A stretch of DNA of 64,000 bases from Mycolicibacterium lutetiense (GCF_017876775.1 NZ_JAGIOP010000002.1:124001-188000), one strand, 5' to 3'; positions 1 through 8,801 are shown, numbered from the stretch's first letter. The notes: generated from the letters alone by a model not told the origin. Numbers and translations: made by a program.

Positions 1-330
1 CTCGGTGTACTTGTCGAAATCGGTGTCGAAGATGCCCTGGTATTGGAAATGTAGACCCGACCCGACATCAAAAAGTACCCAACGCAAATAATGCAGTCGC
101 AGTGGCGCGAGTACGTCCGGACTGCCGGCGATCGCCGCCTCGATTTGCTTGCCGTATTCGCGCACTACCTCTTCCCGCCCCTCCTTCACCTTCGCGATGA
201 TGGAGAAGCCGTGGCAGGCAGGTGTCCTCGGGTAGACGGGCCCATACCTGCCTTGTTCGAGTTCGAAATAGCCCTCCGGCGGAATGGCCAGCGCGGCGGG
301 CTTGGTCCAGTCGGGTTTGTTCGCAGTCAC
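1..330 (-). CDS. Conserved hypothetical protein, 5' part only
   Basis: An open frame of 110 codons runs from a GTG at 330 to the window edge without a stop, so the C-terminus is missing. The start is supported by a G-rich stretch (GGGGGTG) 8-10 bases upstream. The visible protein begins VTANKPDWTKPAALAIPPEG and has a soluble composition with aromatic-rich segments (LHYLRWVLFDVGSGLHFQYQ). There is no signal peptide, membrane segment or motif I can name. It reads in the same direction as the acyl-CoA ligase and TetR genes downstream in coordinate, separated by about 200 bp that holds only its own leader. Function unknown; a link to the neighbouring catabolic genes is only positional. Confidence 0.6.
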   Translation of the reverse strand, partial: MTANKPDWTKPAALAIPPEGYFELEQGRYGPVYPRTPACHGFSIIAKVKEGREEVVREYGKQIEAAIAGSPDVLAPLRLHYLRWVLFDVGSGLHFQYQGIFDTDFDKYTE

Positions 331-529
331 TTTGGCACCCCCAGGTGTAGTCAGGTAGGACGGAACGCTAGCACCCTCATTAAGTCGGGGACGGGGATTG
401 CATTGACGGCTTGTCTGAATTTGTCGGGGCATCTGAGGGAAAACTCGGAAAACGCGCGTACCGGGCGTATCGTTCGCTGGGTCGGGGCCATTTGAGGGGT
501 TGGCCGCGGCCATCTCCTGGCCCGATCCA

Positions 530-2047
530 CTACGCGTTCTCGGTGCCGCTCAGAACGGCAGCGCGGGCGAAGGCACGAACCCGGTCCTTGGCGACCTTGC
601 CGTTGCCGGTCAGCGGCAGCGACTCGGTGAACAACACCACCCGTGGCCGTTTGAAACCGGCGATGATCCCGCGGGCGTGGCCGATCAACTCGTCGGCGGT
701 CGGTTGACGCCCCGGCACCGGGACGACCACCGCACACACCGCCTCGCCCCAGTAGTCATCGGGGACCGCGACCACCGCCACCTGGTCGACCCCGGGGTGG
801 CCGGACAGAGCGTCCTCGACCTCGCGGGAGGACACGTTCTCACCGCCGGTGACGATGATGTCCTTCAGCCGGTCGACCACGAACAGCCGACCATCGGCGT
901 CGGTGCGGCCCATATCGCCGGTGTGCAGCCAGCCATCCTCGGTGCCGGCACCGTCCGGCCAGTATCCGGGAGTCACCTGTGCGCCGCGCACCAGAATTTC
1001 GCCGACCTTACCCACCTGACCGGTCGGCACCAGCCCGCCGTCCGGGTCGGCGATGCCGATCTCGACCGCGCGGTGTGGATGGCCGGCGCTGGTGAGCAAT
1101 TCGGGCCGTCCCGCGGCGCCGGCCCGGTGGTCGTCGGGACCGAGAAACGTGATGTTCCCACCGGTTTCGGTCATCCCGTAGCCCTGGTGGAAGTCGACTC
1201 CGAGCACCTCGATCGCGCGGCGCAGCAGATCCAGCGGCATCGCGGCAGAGCCGTAGGCGACCGTGTTGAGGGTGGGCAGGTCGGTCGCGGTGCGTTCCAG
1301 ATAGCCCAGCAGCGCGTGCAGCATCGTCGGCGCCAGCGAGCACGAAGTGACCCTGTGCGCGCGAACCAGTTGTGCGAAACTCTCGGGGCGAAATTGTGCG
1401 CACAGCACGACCGTGGCGGCGACCGCGTGCTGAACCAGCATATTGTAACCGGCGATATGGCACATCGGGAACGGCAACAGGTACACGCCGGCCGGCTGCA
1501 CCGAGCGACCCTCCACCGAGCCCCACACCGCGGTGAGGATCGAATGATGGCTGTGTAAAACAGCTTTCGGAACACCAGTGGATCCGCTGGTGAACAGTAG
1601 CCAGGCCGGATCGTCCGGACCGGCGTCATCGGCGAAGGGGAGATCGCTTGCGGGTGCGGCTTGCCACTCTGCGGATCCGAACGCGACCGCCGGCGCCGCG
1701 GTGCCGGTAAGAGCCGAGAGATACCGGTCATCACCGAGCAAAAGGGTGGGCCTGGCGGTGGCCAACTGCGCCACCTGCTCGGCCGGGCTGAGACGCTGAT
1801 TCATCAACGTGAGCACGCGCCCGCTGCGCGGCACACCGTAGTACAGCTGGGCGTAGGCGGCGCTGTTGTCGGCGACCACCGCCACCCGGTCACCCGGGGC
1901 GGTCCGGGCGGCCACCCAGCCTGCGACACCGCGGACCTGGCGGTCGAACTCGGCGAAGGTCGCGGTGGTCCCATCGTCGCCCACCACGGCCTGGCGTCGC
2001 GGTGTGCCGGCGGCGGCCACCGAAATCAGCTCGTGGAGAAGACTCAT
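530..2047 (-). CDS. Acyl-CoA synthetase / AMP-binding ligase (FadD family)
   Basis: A 505-residue ANL-superfamily enzyme that would activate a carboxylic acid to its acyl-AMP and then the CoA thioester. The P-loop LFTSGSTGVPK lies at residues 151-161, the GYGMTETGG motif around residue 290, the adenylate-binding HTGDMGRTDADG and DRLKDIIVTGGENV hinge further on, and the catalytic lysine in LTGNGKVAKD near the C-terminus. The length is typical for short or medium-chain and aromatic acyl ligases. Its ATG overlaps the stop of the upstream TetR gene by 4 bp (ATGA), so the two are cotranscribed and translationally coupled. Substrate cannot be read from sequence; context suggests the product of the adjacent P450/SDR oxidation. 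Confidence 0.9.
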   Translation of the reverse strand: MSLLHELISVAAAGTPRRQAVVGDDGTTATFAEFDRQVRGVAGWVAARTAPGDRVAVVADNSAAYAQLYYGVPRSGRVLTLMNQRLSPAEQVAQLATARPTLLLGDDRYLSALTGTAAPAVAFGSAEWQAAPASDLPFADDAGPDDPAWLLFTSGSTGVPKAVLHSHHSILTAVWGSVEGRSVQPAGVYLLPFPMCHIAGYNMLVQHAVAATVVLCAQFRPESFAQLVRAHRVTSCSLAPTMLHALLGYLERTATDLPTLNTVAYGSAAMPLDLLRRAIEVLGVDFHQGYGMTETGGNITFLGPDDHRAGAAGRPELLTSAGHPHRAVEIGIADPDGGLVPTGQVGKVGEILVRGAQVTPGYWPDGAGTEDGWLHTGDMGRTDADGRLFVVDRLKDIIVTGGENVSSREVEDALSGHPGVDQVAVVAVPDDYWGEAVCAVVVPVPGRQPTADELIGHARGIIAGFKRPRVVLFTESLPLTGNGKVAKDRVRAFARAAVLSGTENA

Positions 2048-2637
2048 TCCGGATCACCCGGCGGCAGTTCGAACCGGTCAAGGTAGCGGCGCACGAAATC
2101 CTGGGCCTGGCCGTGCCCGCGGCTGATCCCCAGTCCCTGTTCGAGCACCAGGATGCGGGCCAGACTCGCCACGATCATCGACATCACCACGGGCGGAAAC
2201 TCGTCCGTGTCGACCCCGTGGGCCTGTAACGCCGAGGCCATCGCGGTCTCCTCCAGAGCGCGGAACCGGTCGGCGTAGCCGGCGATCTCGGTGCGGATGG
2301 CCTTGCGGTGGTTGGCCAGAGCCGTGAACTCCATCCACAATGCTGCACCCTGTGTGCTGTTGAGCTCCCACAGCGCGTGCAGCGGGCCGTCCTCGGCGAA
2401 GGCCTCCTGCTGTGTGCTCAGGTTGCTCTCGGCTCCGGCCTGCAGCACCGCCACGAACAGGTCGTCCATGCTGGGGAAGTAGTAGTGCACGAGTGCCGGT
2501 TTCACCCCGGCATGCGCGGCCACCCGTCGTGATGTCGCGGCGGCATAACCTTCCTCGAGCATGACCTGGGCGGTCGCCCGGATCAGGGCGCGCCGGGTGG
2601 TCGACTCACGTCCGGCGGGGGCCTTGTGCGTACTCAT
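2044..2637 (-). CDS. TetR family transcriptional regulator
   Basis: 197 residues. An N-terminal helix-turn-helix includes TRRALIRATAQVMLEEGYAA and RRVAAHAGVKPALVHYYFPS, the classic TetR DNA-binding tetrahelix, followed by an all-helical ligand-binding part. I chose the ATG at 2637 because AAGGA sits five bases upstream; a GTG at 2652 would add five residues (MVKDA). The gene is divergent from the SDR-P450 genes and cotranscribed with the acyl-CoA ligase. A perfect 16-bp palindrome lies between the two start codons. It most likely autoregulates and represses both arms, with a catabolic acid or its CoA ester as inducer (inference). Confidence 0.88.
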   Translation of the reverse strand: MSTHKAPAGRESTTRRALIRATAQVMLEEGYAAATSRRVAAHAGVKPALVHYYFPSMDDLFVAVLQAGAESNLSTQQEAFAEDGPLHALWELNSTQGAALWMEFTALANHRKAIRTEIAGYADRFRALEETAMASALQAHGVDTDEFPPVVMSMIVASLARILVLEQGLGISRGHGQAQDFVRRYLDRFELPPGDPE

Positions 2638-2691
2638 CGCATCCTTGACCACGCGCGGCGGCGGCTGCTAGACATGGCCTGAGTGTAATTA

Positions 2692-2707
2692 TTGGGCGAT
2701 CGCCCAA
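2692..2707. promoter_or_regulatory. Probable TetR operator in divergent promoter
   Basis: TTGGGCGATCGCCCAA is a perfect 16-bp inverted repeat with no spacer. It lies 55 bp from the TetR ATG (2637) and 53 bp before the SDR ATG (2760), in the only intergenic gap shared by the two divergent operons. This position, symmetry and size fit the operator of the neighbouring TetR protein. Binding is inferred, not shown. Confidence 0.7.
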
Positions 2708-2759
2708 GGTAGGCAGTGTGGCGGTAACCCGACACCTGCCCCGGCATTGAGGGCGGGCA

Positions 2760-3596
2760 ATGACTGGACGGGTCGACGGCAAGGTTGCACTGATCACCGG
2801 AGCCGCCCGGGGGCAGGGGCGCAGCCACGCGGTGCGGCTGGCAACCGAGGGCGCCGACATCATCGCCGTGGACATCTGTGCCACCTTCGACCGGTCACCG
2901 GTCTCGGGTGCGACTGCCGAAGACCTGGCCGAAACTGCCGACCTGGTCAAGAACCTCGGCCGGCGCATCGTCACCGCCGAGGTCGATGTACGCGATTTCG
3001 GCGCGCTCAAGGCGGCGGTCGACAGTGGCGTCGAGCAGCTGGGCCGACTGGACATCATCGCGGCCAACGCGGGGATCGGCACCACCGGGGTGAAGCTGGA
3101 CCGGATGGACGAGGACCTCTGGCAGGAGATGATCGACGTCAACCTCAGCGGGGTGTGGAAGACCGTGAAAGCCGGTGTGTCCCATATGCTTGCGGGTGGA
3201 CGTGGCGGTTCGATCATCCTGACCAGCTCGGTGGCCGGGTCGAAGGCCTACCCCTTTACCGGGCACTACGTCGCGGCGAAACACGGCGTGGTCGGCTTGA
3301 TGCGCAGCTTTGCCGTCGAACTGGGTCAGCATTCGATACGGGTCAACACCGTGCACCCGACCCACGTCAACAGCCCGATGCTGATGAACGAGAAGACCTA
3401 CCGTATGTTCCGGCCCGACCTGGAGAACCCCGGCCCCGACGACCTGGCGCCCATCTGCCAGACCTTCCACATGCTGCCGGTCCCGTGGGTCACCCCGGAG
3501 GACATCAGCAACGCGGTCCTGTTCTTGGCGTCGGACGAGGCCCGCTACATCACCGGGGTCACCCTTCCCGTCGACGCCGGCAGTTGCCTCAAATGA
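2760..3596 (+). CDS. Mycofactocin-type short-chain dehydrogenase/reductase
   Basis: 278-residue Rossmann-fold oxidoreductase. The NAD-binding GAARGQGRSH motif is at residues 14-23, NAG at 103-105 and the catalytic Ser (about 157), Tyr170 and Lys174 (YVAAK). The GARGQGRSHAV glycine loop, the insertion after beta-2 (residues 40-65) and the C-terminal PTHVNSPM segment are hallmarks of the SDR family coupled to the redox cofactor mycofactocin, in which bound NAD is not freely exchanged. It probably oxidises an alcohol to aldehyde or ketone. The stop overlaps the P450 start (ATGA), so oxidation by P450 and then by this SDR looks like one pathway. An ATG near 2747 in another frame belongs to a longer spurious reading frame. 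Confidence 0.9.
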   Translation: MTGRVDGKVALITGAARGQGRSHAVRLATEGADIIAVDICATFDRSPVSGATAEDLAETADLVKNLGRRIVTAEVDVRDFGALKAAVDSGVEQLGRLDIIAANAGIGTTGVKLDRMDEDLWQEMIDVNLSGVWKTVKAGVSHMLAGGRGGSIILTSSVAGSKAYPFTGHYVAAKHGVVGLMRSFAVELGQHSIRVNTVHPTHVNSPMLMNEKTYRMFRPDLENPGPDDLAPICQTFHMLPVPWVTPEDISNAVLFLASDEARYITGVTLPVDAGSCLK

Positions 3597-4777
3597 CCGT
3601 CTACTACGACCCGTACGACGTCGGCATCGTCGCCGATCCCTATCCGGTGTACGCCCGACTGCGCGACGAGGCACCGTTGTATTACAACGAGCGCTATGAC
3701 TTCTGGGCGGTGTCGCGGCACGCCGATGTAGAAGAAGCGTTGTCGGACTGGGAAACATTCTCCAACAGTCGAAGTGACATCCTCGAACTGATCAAGTCCG
3801 ACTTCGACATGCCCCCGGGCGTGATGATGTTCGAAGACCCGCCCATGCACACCCTGTTGCGCGGGCTGATGTCCCGGGTGTTCACCCCGCGCCGGATGGC
3901 CGAGATCGAGGACCAGATCCGGCAGTTCTGCGTGCGCTGCCTGGACCCGCTGGTCGGGTCGGGTGGTTTCGACATCATCGCCGAACTGGCGTCGATGATG
4001 CCGATGCGGGTGATCGGGATGCTGCTCGGCATACCGGAATCCGAGCAGATCGGGGTGCGTGACGCCAACGACGCCAATCTGCGTACCAAACCGGGCGCAC
4101 CCATGAAGGTGGTGCAGGCCGACCGCATCGCCGACGGCCGGATCTACGCCGACTACGTCGAGTGGCGGTCGAGGAATCCCTCCGACGACCTGATGACGGC
4201 GCTACTCAACGTCGAGTTCACCGACGAGTTCGGCGTCACCCGCAAGCTCGAGCGCAAAGAGGTACTGCACTACACCCAGGTGGTGGCGGGTGCGGGAAAC
4301 GAGACCACCGGCAGGCTCATCGGCTGGCTGGCAAAAGTGCTCGCCGAACATCCCGACCAGCGTCGCGAGGTGGAGCGGGACCGCTCACTGCTGACCCGTG
4401 CGGTCGACGAGACGCTTCGCTTCGAACCCACCGGTCCGCATGTGGCGCGCTGGGTGGCAAGGGATTTCGAATACAACGGTGTCACGGTTCCGGCCGGGAG
4501 CGCGATGCTGCTGCTGTTCGGGGCGGCCAACCGCGATCCGCGCCGCTACCGCAACCCCGACACCTTCGACGTCCACCGCGACAACATCAGCCACCTCACC
4601 TTCGGCAAAGGGTTGCACTACTGCCTGGGCGCCAATCTGGCCCGGCTCGAAGGCCGGGTGGCCCTCGACGAACTGCTCAACCGTTTCCCAGAATGGGAGA
4701 TCGACTACGACAGTGCGCAACTGGCGCCGACCTCGACGGTGCGCGGCTGGGAACGATTGCGTCTTGTGGTGAACTGA
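3593..4777 (+). CDS. Cytochrome P450 monooxygenase
   Basis: 394 residues. The oxygen-binding I-helix motif AGAGNETT, the K-helix ETLR (ExxR), and the haem-binding loop FGKGLHYCLGA with ligand Cys344 are all present, so the enzyme should be active. It is a soluble class I bacterial P450 that needs ferredoxin and ferredoxin reductase, neither of which is adjacent. The start overlaps the SDR stop by 4 bp; although the frame stays open upstream through the SDR gene, the ATG at 3593 gives the normal P450 N-terminus (MTVYYDPYDVGIVADPYPVY). In context it probably hydroxylates a lipid, sterol or aromatic substrate before SDR oxidation. CYP family not assigned. Confidence 0.93.
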   Translation: MTVYYDPYDVGIVADPYPVYARLRDEAPLYYNERYDFWAVSRHADVEEALSDWETFSNSRSDILELIKSDFDMPPGVMMFEDPPMHTLLRGLMSRVFTPRRMAEIEDQIRQFCVRCLDPLVGSGGFDIIAELASMMPMRVIGMLLGIPESEQIGVRDANDANLRTKPGAPMKVVQADRIADGRIYADYVEWRSRNPSDDLMTALLNVEFTDEFGVTRKLERKEVLHYTQVVAGAGNETTGRLIGWLAKVLAEHPDQRREVERDRSLLTRAVDETLRFEPTGPHVARWVARDFEYNGVTVPAGSAMLLLFGAANRDPRRYRNPDTFDVHRDNISHLTFGKGLHYCLGANLARLEGRVALDELLNRFPEWEIDYDSAQLAPTSTVRGWERLRLVVN

Positions 4778-4782
4778 ACACC

Positions 4783-5241
4783 GTGAACATCTGGATCGGT
4801 CAGGCCCGGCGCAATGTCAGCGGTGAGGTGCCCGCACCGCCCGAACAGGTGCGGGCGTTCTACGTCGATCTGGACAACATCCCGCGGGTGCACCCGCTCG
4901 TGCAGTGGGTGCGCAGCACATCCCGGGTGGACCTGGCCGACGGATACCAGCAGGACTATCGGGTGCGCGATCGGATCCCGTTGGGGCCGATGGGTCTTCC
5001 GATCACGTATCGCGCCCGGGTGATCGTCCCCACCGCCGGCCCGGTGACCGCACACGCCAGACAGTTCCCGCAGGTGCGGCTGGACAGTCGGGTGGACTTC
5101 GTGACGATCGTCACCGGCACCCGGATCACCGAAGAGTTGACCATCGCCGCGCCCAGGCCGTTGTTGGCGCTCACCGTGGAGCAGGCGGTCGCCGCCCACA
5201 CCACGATGCTTGCCGCCATCGCCAAAGTGATGTCGGACTAG
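4783..5241 (+). CDS. SRPBCC-like (START/polyketide cyclase fold) protein
   Basis: 152 residues from a GTG five bases after the P450 stop. The pattern fits the SRPBCC fold: an N-terminal strand (GEVPAPPEQVRAFYVDLDNI), a middle of beta strands, and a long C-terminal helix (PLLALTVEQAVAAHTTMLAA). Members bind hydrophobic ligands in a deep cavity; some are cyclases or dehydratases, many are uncharacterised. As third gene of the SDR-P450 operon it may bind or process the same substrate. The gene ends in a 3-bp overlap with the convergent acyl-CoA synthetase. Fold assignment is by eye. Confidence 0.7.
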   Translation: MNIWIGQARRNVSGEVPAPPEQVRAFYVDLDNIPRVHPLVQWVRSTSRVDLADGYQQDYRVRDRIPLGPMGLPITYRARVIVPTAGPVTAHARQFPQVRLDSRVDFVTIVTGTRITEELTIAAPRPLLALTVEQAVAAHTTMLAAIAKVMSD

Positions 5242-6911
5242 GAGGTACTGACGGCCTCGGCGTGCTCGGTGGCCACCGACTTGGCCCAGCGGTAATCGGC
5301 CTTGCCTGCGGGGGAGCGCACGATCTGAGGTGACCGGACGAACGCCTTGGGAATCTTGTAGCGCGCGATCGCAGTCTCACACACCGCCACGAGTTCCTCG
5401 TCGGTGGCCGAAGCGCCTTCGGCGAACTGCACCACCGCGACGACCTCGTTGCCCCAGCGCTCCGAGGGGCGCCCGACCACGACCACGTCGTAGACGGCCG
5501 GGTGTGCGGCAATGGCCCGCTCGACCTCCTCGACGAAGATCTTCTCGCCACCGGAGTTGATCGTCACCGAATCCCGGCCCAGCAGCTGAATACGCCCGTC
5601 GTCCAAGACGTTTGCCCGGTCGCCCGGAACCGCCCAACGGACTCCGTCGATGGTGGGGAAAGTGCGTGCCGTCTTGGCCTCGTCGCCCAGGTAGCCCAGC
5701 GGGATCAGATCGCGTCGCGCCAGCCAGCCGCCGCCCTCGCCGGCGCCGAGTACCCGCGACAGATCCTCGGCAACCACCGCGGTATCGGATTGGGCATTGA
5801 AGGTGGCGGCCTCGGAATCGGTGCCTGCGGTGGAAGCGGTGCTCATCTGGGTGCCCGACTCCGAGGAGCCCACGGCATCGAGCAACATCAGGTGCGGCAG
5901 TGCGGCCAGGATGCGCTCGCGGACGGTCGGGGAGAGGGGCGCGCCGCCGTTGGTGATCGTGAACAGGCCGGACAGGTCGTAGTCGCCCTTCTCGATCTCG
6001 TCGATCAGCGGCCGCGCGATCGCATCGCCGACGACGGGGATGCTCAGCACCCGTTCGCGTGCGGCCAGTGCCAGCACGTTGTCCGGGCGCATCCGCACGA
6101 CATCGTCGGGAATGACGAGCTTTCCGCTCATGGTGATGGCGTTGTAAGCGGCCCACTGTGCGGCGCCGTGCATGAACGGAGGGATCATCAGCAGCGACAG
6201 CCCGCCGCCCGCGGTGGCGGCCCGCTCGGCGAGTTCCTCGTACGACGCGATGAAGGTGTCGCTGCCGAACGGCCGGCCACCCATCGAGGACAGGAAGATG
6301 TCGTGCTGGCGCCACAGCACGCCCTTGGGCATGCCGGTGGTTCCGCCGGTGTACAAGACGTACAGGTCATCGCCCGACGGGGTCGGCATACCCGCCTGCG
6401 GCGCAGGGGTTTTCAGGATCGTCTCGTAATCGACGGCACCCGGCAGCAGTTCGTTGCCGGATTCGTCGGCGACCTGGATGAGCACCTGCAGATTCGGCAA
6501 CTGGTCGCGGATCGCAGCCACCCGGGGTGCGAACTCGGCGTTGTAGATCACCGCGCGGGCGTTCGAATCCTTCAGCAGGTAGAGGAGTTCCTCCTCGACA
6601 TAGCGGTAGCTGACATTGAACGGTGCCACCCTGGCGCGGTAGCTGCCGATCATCGACTCGAGGTACTCGTTGCCGTTGCGCAGGTAGATGCCGAGGTGGT
6701 CCTGGCCCGATTCGTGCCCGGCCAGTCCATCGCGCTCGGTGTGCATGCCGAGACCGGCCGACACCAGGTACTGCGCGAAGCCGTCGACGCGCGCATCGAA
6801 CTCGGCGTAGCTCAATCGGAGTTCCCGCCACACCAGGAAGGTGTGACCGGGCACAGCTTTGGCCACCGTGGAGAACACTGTGGACAGGTCGAACTTCACG
6901 TCAGCGCTCAT
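5238..6911 (-). CDS. Acyl-CoA synthetase, FadD19-like
   Basis: 557-residue ANL ligase. The P-loop is YTGGTTGMPKG, followed by WRQHDIF; GSSESG marks the A5 region, NSGGEKIFVEEVE the hinge, and SPAGKADYRWAK carries the catalytic lysine. The YTGGTTG, GRxSVxINSGGEK and SPAGKxDYRWAK motifs are those of mycobacterial FadD19/FadD17-type enzymes, several of which activate steroid side-chain acids. I set the start at the ATG 6911 (MSADVKFD), because the upstream ATG at 6950 adds 13 residues with no family resemblance. It converges on the SRPBCC-P450-SDR operon. This is the second acyl-CoA ligase within 7 kb, consistent with CoA activation after alcohol oxidation (inference). Confidence 0.88.
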   Translation of the reverse strand: MSADVKFDLSTVFSTVAKAVPGHTFLVWRELRLSYAEFDARVDGFAQYLVSAGLGMHTERDGLAGHESGQDHLGIYLRNGNEYLESMIGSYRARVAPFNVSYRYVEEELLYLLKDSNARAVIYNAEFAPRVAAIRDQLPNLQVLIQVADESGNELLPGAVDYETILKTPAPQAGMPTPSGDDLYVLYTGGTTGMPKGVLWRQHDIFLSSMGGRPFGSDTFIASYEELAERAATAGGGLSLLMIPPFMHGAAQWAAYNAITMSGKLVIPDDVVRMRPDNVLALAARERVLSIPVVGDAIARPLIDEIEKGDYDLSGLFTITNGGAPLSPTVRERILAALPHLMLLDAVGSSESGTQMSTASTAGTDSEAATFNAQSDTAVVAEDLSRVLGAGEGGGWLARRDLIPLGYLGDEAKTARTFPTIDGVRWAVPGDRANVLDDGRIQLLGRDSVTINSGGEKIFVEEVERAIAAHPAVYDVVVVGRPSERWGNEVVAVVQFAEGASATDEELVAVCETAIARYKIPKAFVRSPQIVRSPAGKADYRWAKSVATEHAEAVSTS

Positions 6912-6995
6912 GGCACTCCTGGTGTGCACGGATTCGGGCCCCACGACCATACAAGGATCACTTGGCTGTATGGCCGAGGGGGTGTGACCCGCGAC

Positions 6996-7433
6996 TCAGA
7001 CCGGGAAGAAGCCGTCGCCGGTGAGTACTCCGGGCTGCCAGCCCTGCGGTCCGAGGCACAGCATCGGCCGGCCGTCAGGGGACTGTGCTGCGGCCTGCGG
7101 CTCCGGGCACGGTGTGCCGATCTCCTGCACGCCGTGCAACGGATAGGCGTAGGTCCAGAAGCCGGTGTAGACCGGTGGCCACTGGTTGGGGATCCAGCGG
7201 CACTGCATCGCCGTGCCGCCCGGCCCGCGGCCGAACACGTTGCGTTCCCAGCTGAAGCAGGGTGCGCCGTTGGACGCCTCATAGCTCATGCCGGGGACGT
7301 CGGTCGGATAGCGGCCGGGATTGTCCGGGTACATATTGCTGTTGTCGTCGGCGAAGGCGCCGGGCGCCACCGAAATCGCCGTTGCCAGTGCCGCCGCCGC
7401 GACCGCCGTGGTACCGAAGAGCTCGCGAATCAT
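6996..7433 (-). CDS. Small secreted protein, unknown function
   Basis: 145 residues with a Sec signal peptide (MIRELFGTTAVAAAALATAI, cleavage likely after GAFA near residue 28). The mature part is rich in Pro, Gly, Tyr and Trp with four Cys residues (APCFSW, MQCRW, TPCPEP, MLCLG) that could form two disulfides outside the cytoplasm. GAGGGTGG just before the ATG is a good ribosome-binding site. It stands alone, 80 bp upstream of the acyl-CoA synthetase on the same strand. Exported proteins of this type are common in mycobacteria, mostly without known function. Confidence 0.75.
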   Translation of the reverse strand: MIRELFGTTAVAAAALATAISVAPGAFADDNSNMYPDNPGRYPTDVPGMSYEASNGAPCFSWERNVFGRGPGGTAMQCRWIPNQWPPVYTGFWTYAYPLHGVQEIGTPCPEPQAAAQSPDGRPMLCLGPQGWQPGVLTGDGFFPV

Positions 7434-7546
7434 GTTCCACCCTCAGTATCGCCGGCCGCCTGTCGAACCCGGCCGGCCAGTTCATTGACTTTGGCTCAGA
7501 AGCCTAGCCGGTCGCCGAGCGGCGCAGTCCACATTTGGACCCGTTG

Positions 7547-7912
7547 TTACTCGCCGGTATCGGTGTCGAGCACGCTGACCGCGATGCCGTAGGGCAAGAA
7601 CCGCACCCGGCGGCCGGGATCGGTATTCGCCGCGTTGGCCCGCAGGGCATCGAGTTCATGCGGGTAAACCTGCTCGATATGGGCGCCGCCGGCATCGTCC
7701 ACGGTGTAGATCGCCCACACCCCGTCGCCCTTTTCGCCGGTGGTCTCGGGCTCGGTTCTCGGCCGCGAGAACCGGGTAACCTCATCGATCAGGCCGGCCC
7801 ACCCGGTGGCCTGGCCGGAATTTCCGAGAAACTTGCCCAACCCGTCGAGCGCATCGCGGGCGACGCGGTCGAAGTCCTCGGGGTCGAACCCGAACGGTCC
7901 ACTGCCACTCAT
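7547..7912 (-). CDS. Conserved hypothetical cytosolic protein
   Basis: 121 residues from ATG 7912 (MSGSGPFGFDPEDFDRVARD), with GGAGAGC upstream as ribosome-binding site. The frame is open 40 codons further upstream but that part is Arg/His-rich and not protein-like. The product is acidic and soluble: an N-terminal amphipathic helix (FDRVARDALDGLGKFLG) followed by a mixed region ending in LPYGIAVSVLDTDTGE. I do not recognise the family. It is divergent from the NTF2-like gene at 8001. Confidence 0.65.
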   Translation of the reverse strand: MSGSGPFGFDPEDFDRVARDALDGLGKFLGNSGQATGWAGLIDEVTRFSRPRTEPETTGEKGDGVWAIYTVDDAGGAHIEQVYPHELDALRANAANTDPGRRVRFLPYGIAVSVLDTDTGE

Positions 7913-8000
7913 GCGCTCTCCTCGGTGGTTGTGGGCATCTGAATGTGTCAAACACCAGTGTGCGCGCACGCGGCGCCGGGCGGGATGGTAAACGATCCAT

Positions 8001-8801
8001 ATGCTCTTCACACGGGACGAACTGTTAGCCACCGTCGAGTTGTCACCGCAGGCAGCGGGTGCGCACGACCGTCAAGGATGGGTGGGACTGTTCGCTGCGG
8101 GCGGACAGGTCGAAGATCCGGTGGGCTCACGGCCGCACCGCGGACCCACCCAGATCGAGCGGTTCTACGACACCTTCATCGCGCCCCGCGACATCACGTT
8201 CCACCGCGACGTCGACATCGTCATCGGATCGACGGTGCTCCGCGATCTCGAGCTCGAAGTCGTCATGAGCCCGTCGGTCACCATGCGGATCCCCGCTTAC
8301 CTTCGCTATGTGGTGACGTCCGCCCCGGCCGGCCCGCGGATCGATGAACTGCAGGCGTACTGGGAGCTGCCCGCGATGATCGGGCAGTTCGCCCGGGCCG
8401 GTCTGGGCGCCGTGCCGGTCGGCCTGCGGCTGAGCACGGCATTGCTGCGCAACCAGGGACCTTCGGGCGCACTCGGGTTCGCGAAGGGAATGGGCGGCGC
8501 GGGCCGGGCGGGCAAGCGCCTCATGACGGGGCTGCTCGACGACCTGTGTGCCGGCGACGCGGTCGCGGTGCAACGGTGGCTGAGCGCCGACACCGTCATC
8601 CGCGCCGGCGACGACGCACCGCTGAGTGCTTCCGGTTTGGTGGAACGCACGTCGGGTGCCTCGTGGCGCAAACTGATCGCGTCCGGGTCGAGTCTGGTGG
8701 CCGGGCTGGACCGCGACGGTCGACGGGCGGTGCTGATCGCGGATCTGGGCAGCAGACCTCGCACGGTCGCCCGATTGCGGTACTTCGCGGACGCGAACTG
8801 A
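8001..8801 (+). CDS. NTF2-like / SnoaL-like fold protein
   Basis: 266 residues. The N-terminal 130 residues follow the SnoaL/ketosteroid-isomerase-like pattern: an initial helix (RDELLATVELSPQAAGAHDRQGW), then VGLFAAGGQVEDPVGSRPHRG and ERFYDTFIAPRDITFH, typical of the conical NTF2 fold with an Asp in the pocket. The C-terminal half (from about 140) is Gly/Ala-rich with helices, then a second NTF2-like strand pattern (GDAVAVQRWLSADTVIRAGD), so it may hold two such domains. Members bind or isomerise small hydrophobic molecules. The next gene follows after 71 bp on the same strand and may be cotranscribed. No catalytic assignment is possible. Confidence 0.65.
   Translation: MLFTRDELLATVELSPQAAGAHDRQGWVGLFAAGGQVEDPVGSRPHRGPTQIERFYDTFIAPRDITFHRDVDIVIGSTVLRDLELEVVMSPSVTMRIPAYLRYVVTSAPAGPRIDELQAYWELPAMIGQFARAGLGAVPVGLRLSTALLRNQGPSGALGFAKGMGGAGRAGKRLMTGLLDDLCAGDAVAVQRWLSADTVIRAGDDAPLSASGLVERTSGASWRKLIASGSSLVAGLDRDGRRAVLIADLGSRPRTVARLRYFADAN

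Noticed and set aside
2747..3592. Open frame upstream of and continuous with the P450 gene
   Set aside because: It overlaps the SDR in another frame, is Arg/Gly/His-rich, and does not resemble P450; the ATG at 3593 gives the normal N-terminus.
5502..7592. 696-codon frame on the plus strand
   Set aside because: Antisense to the FadD19-like gene and a secreted-protein gene; composition is of a high-GC shadow frame.
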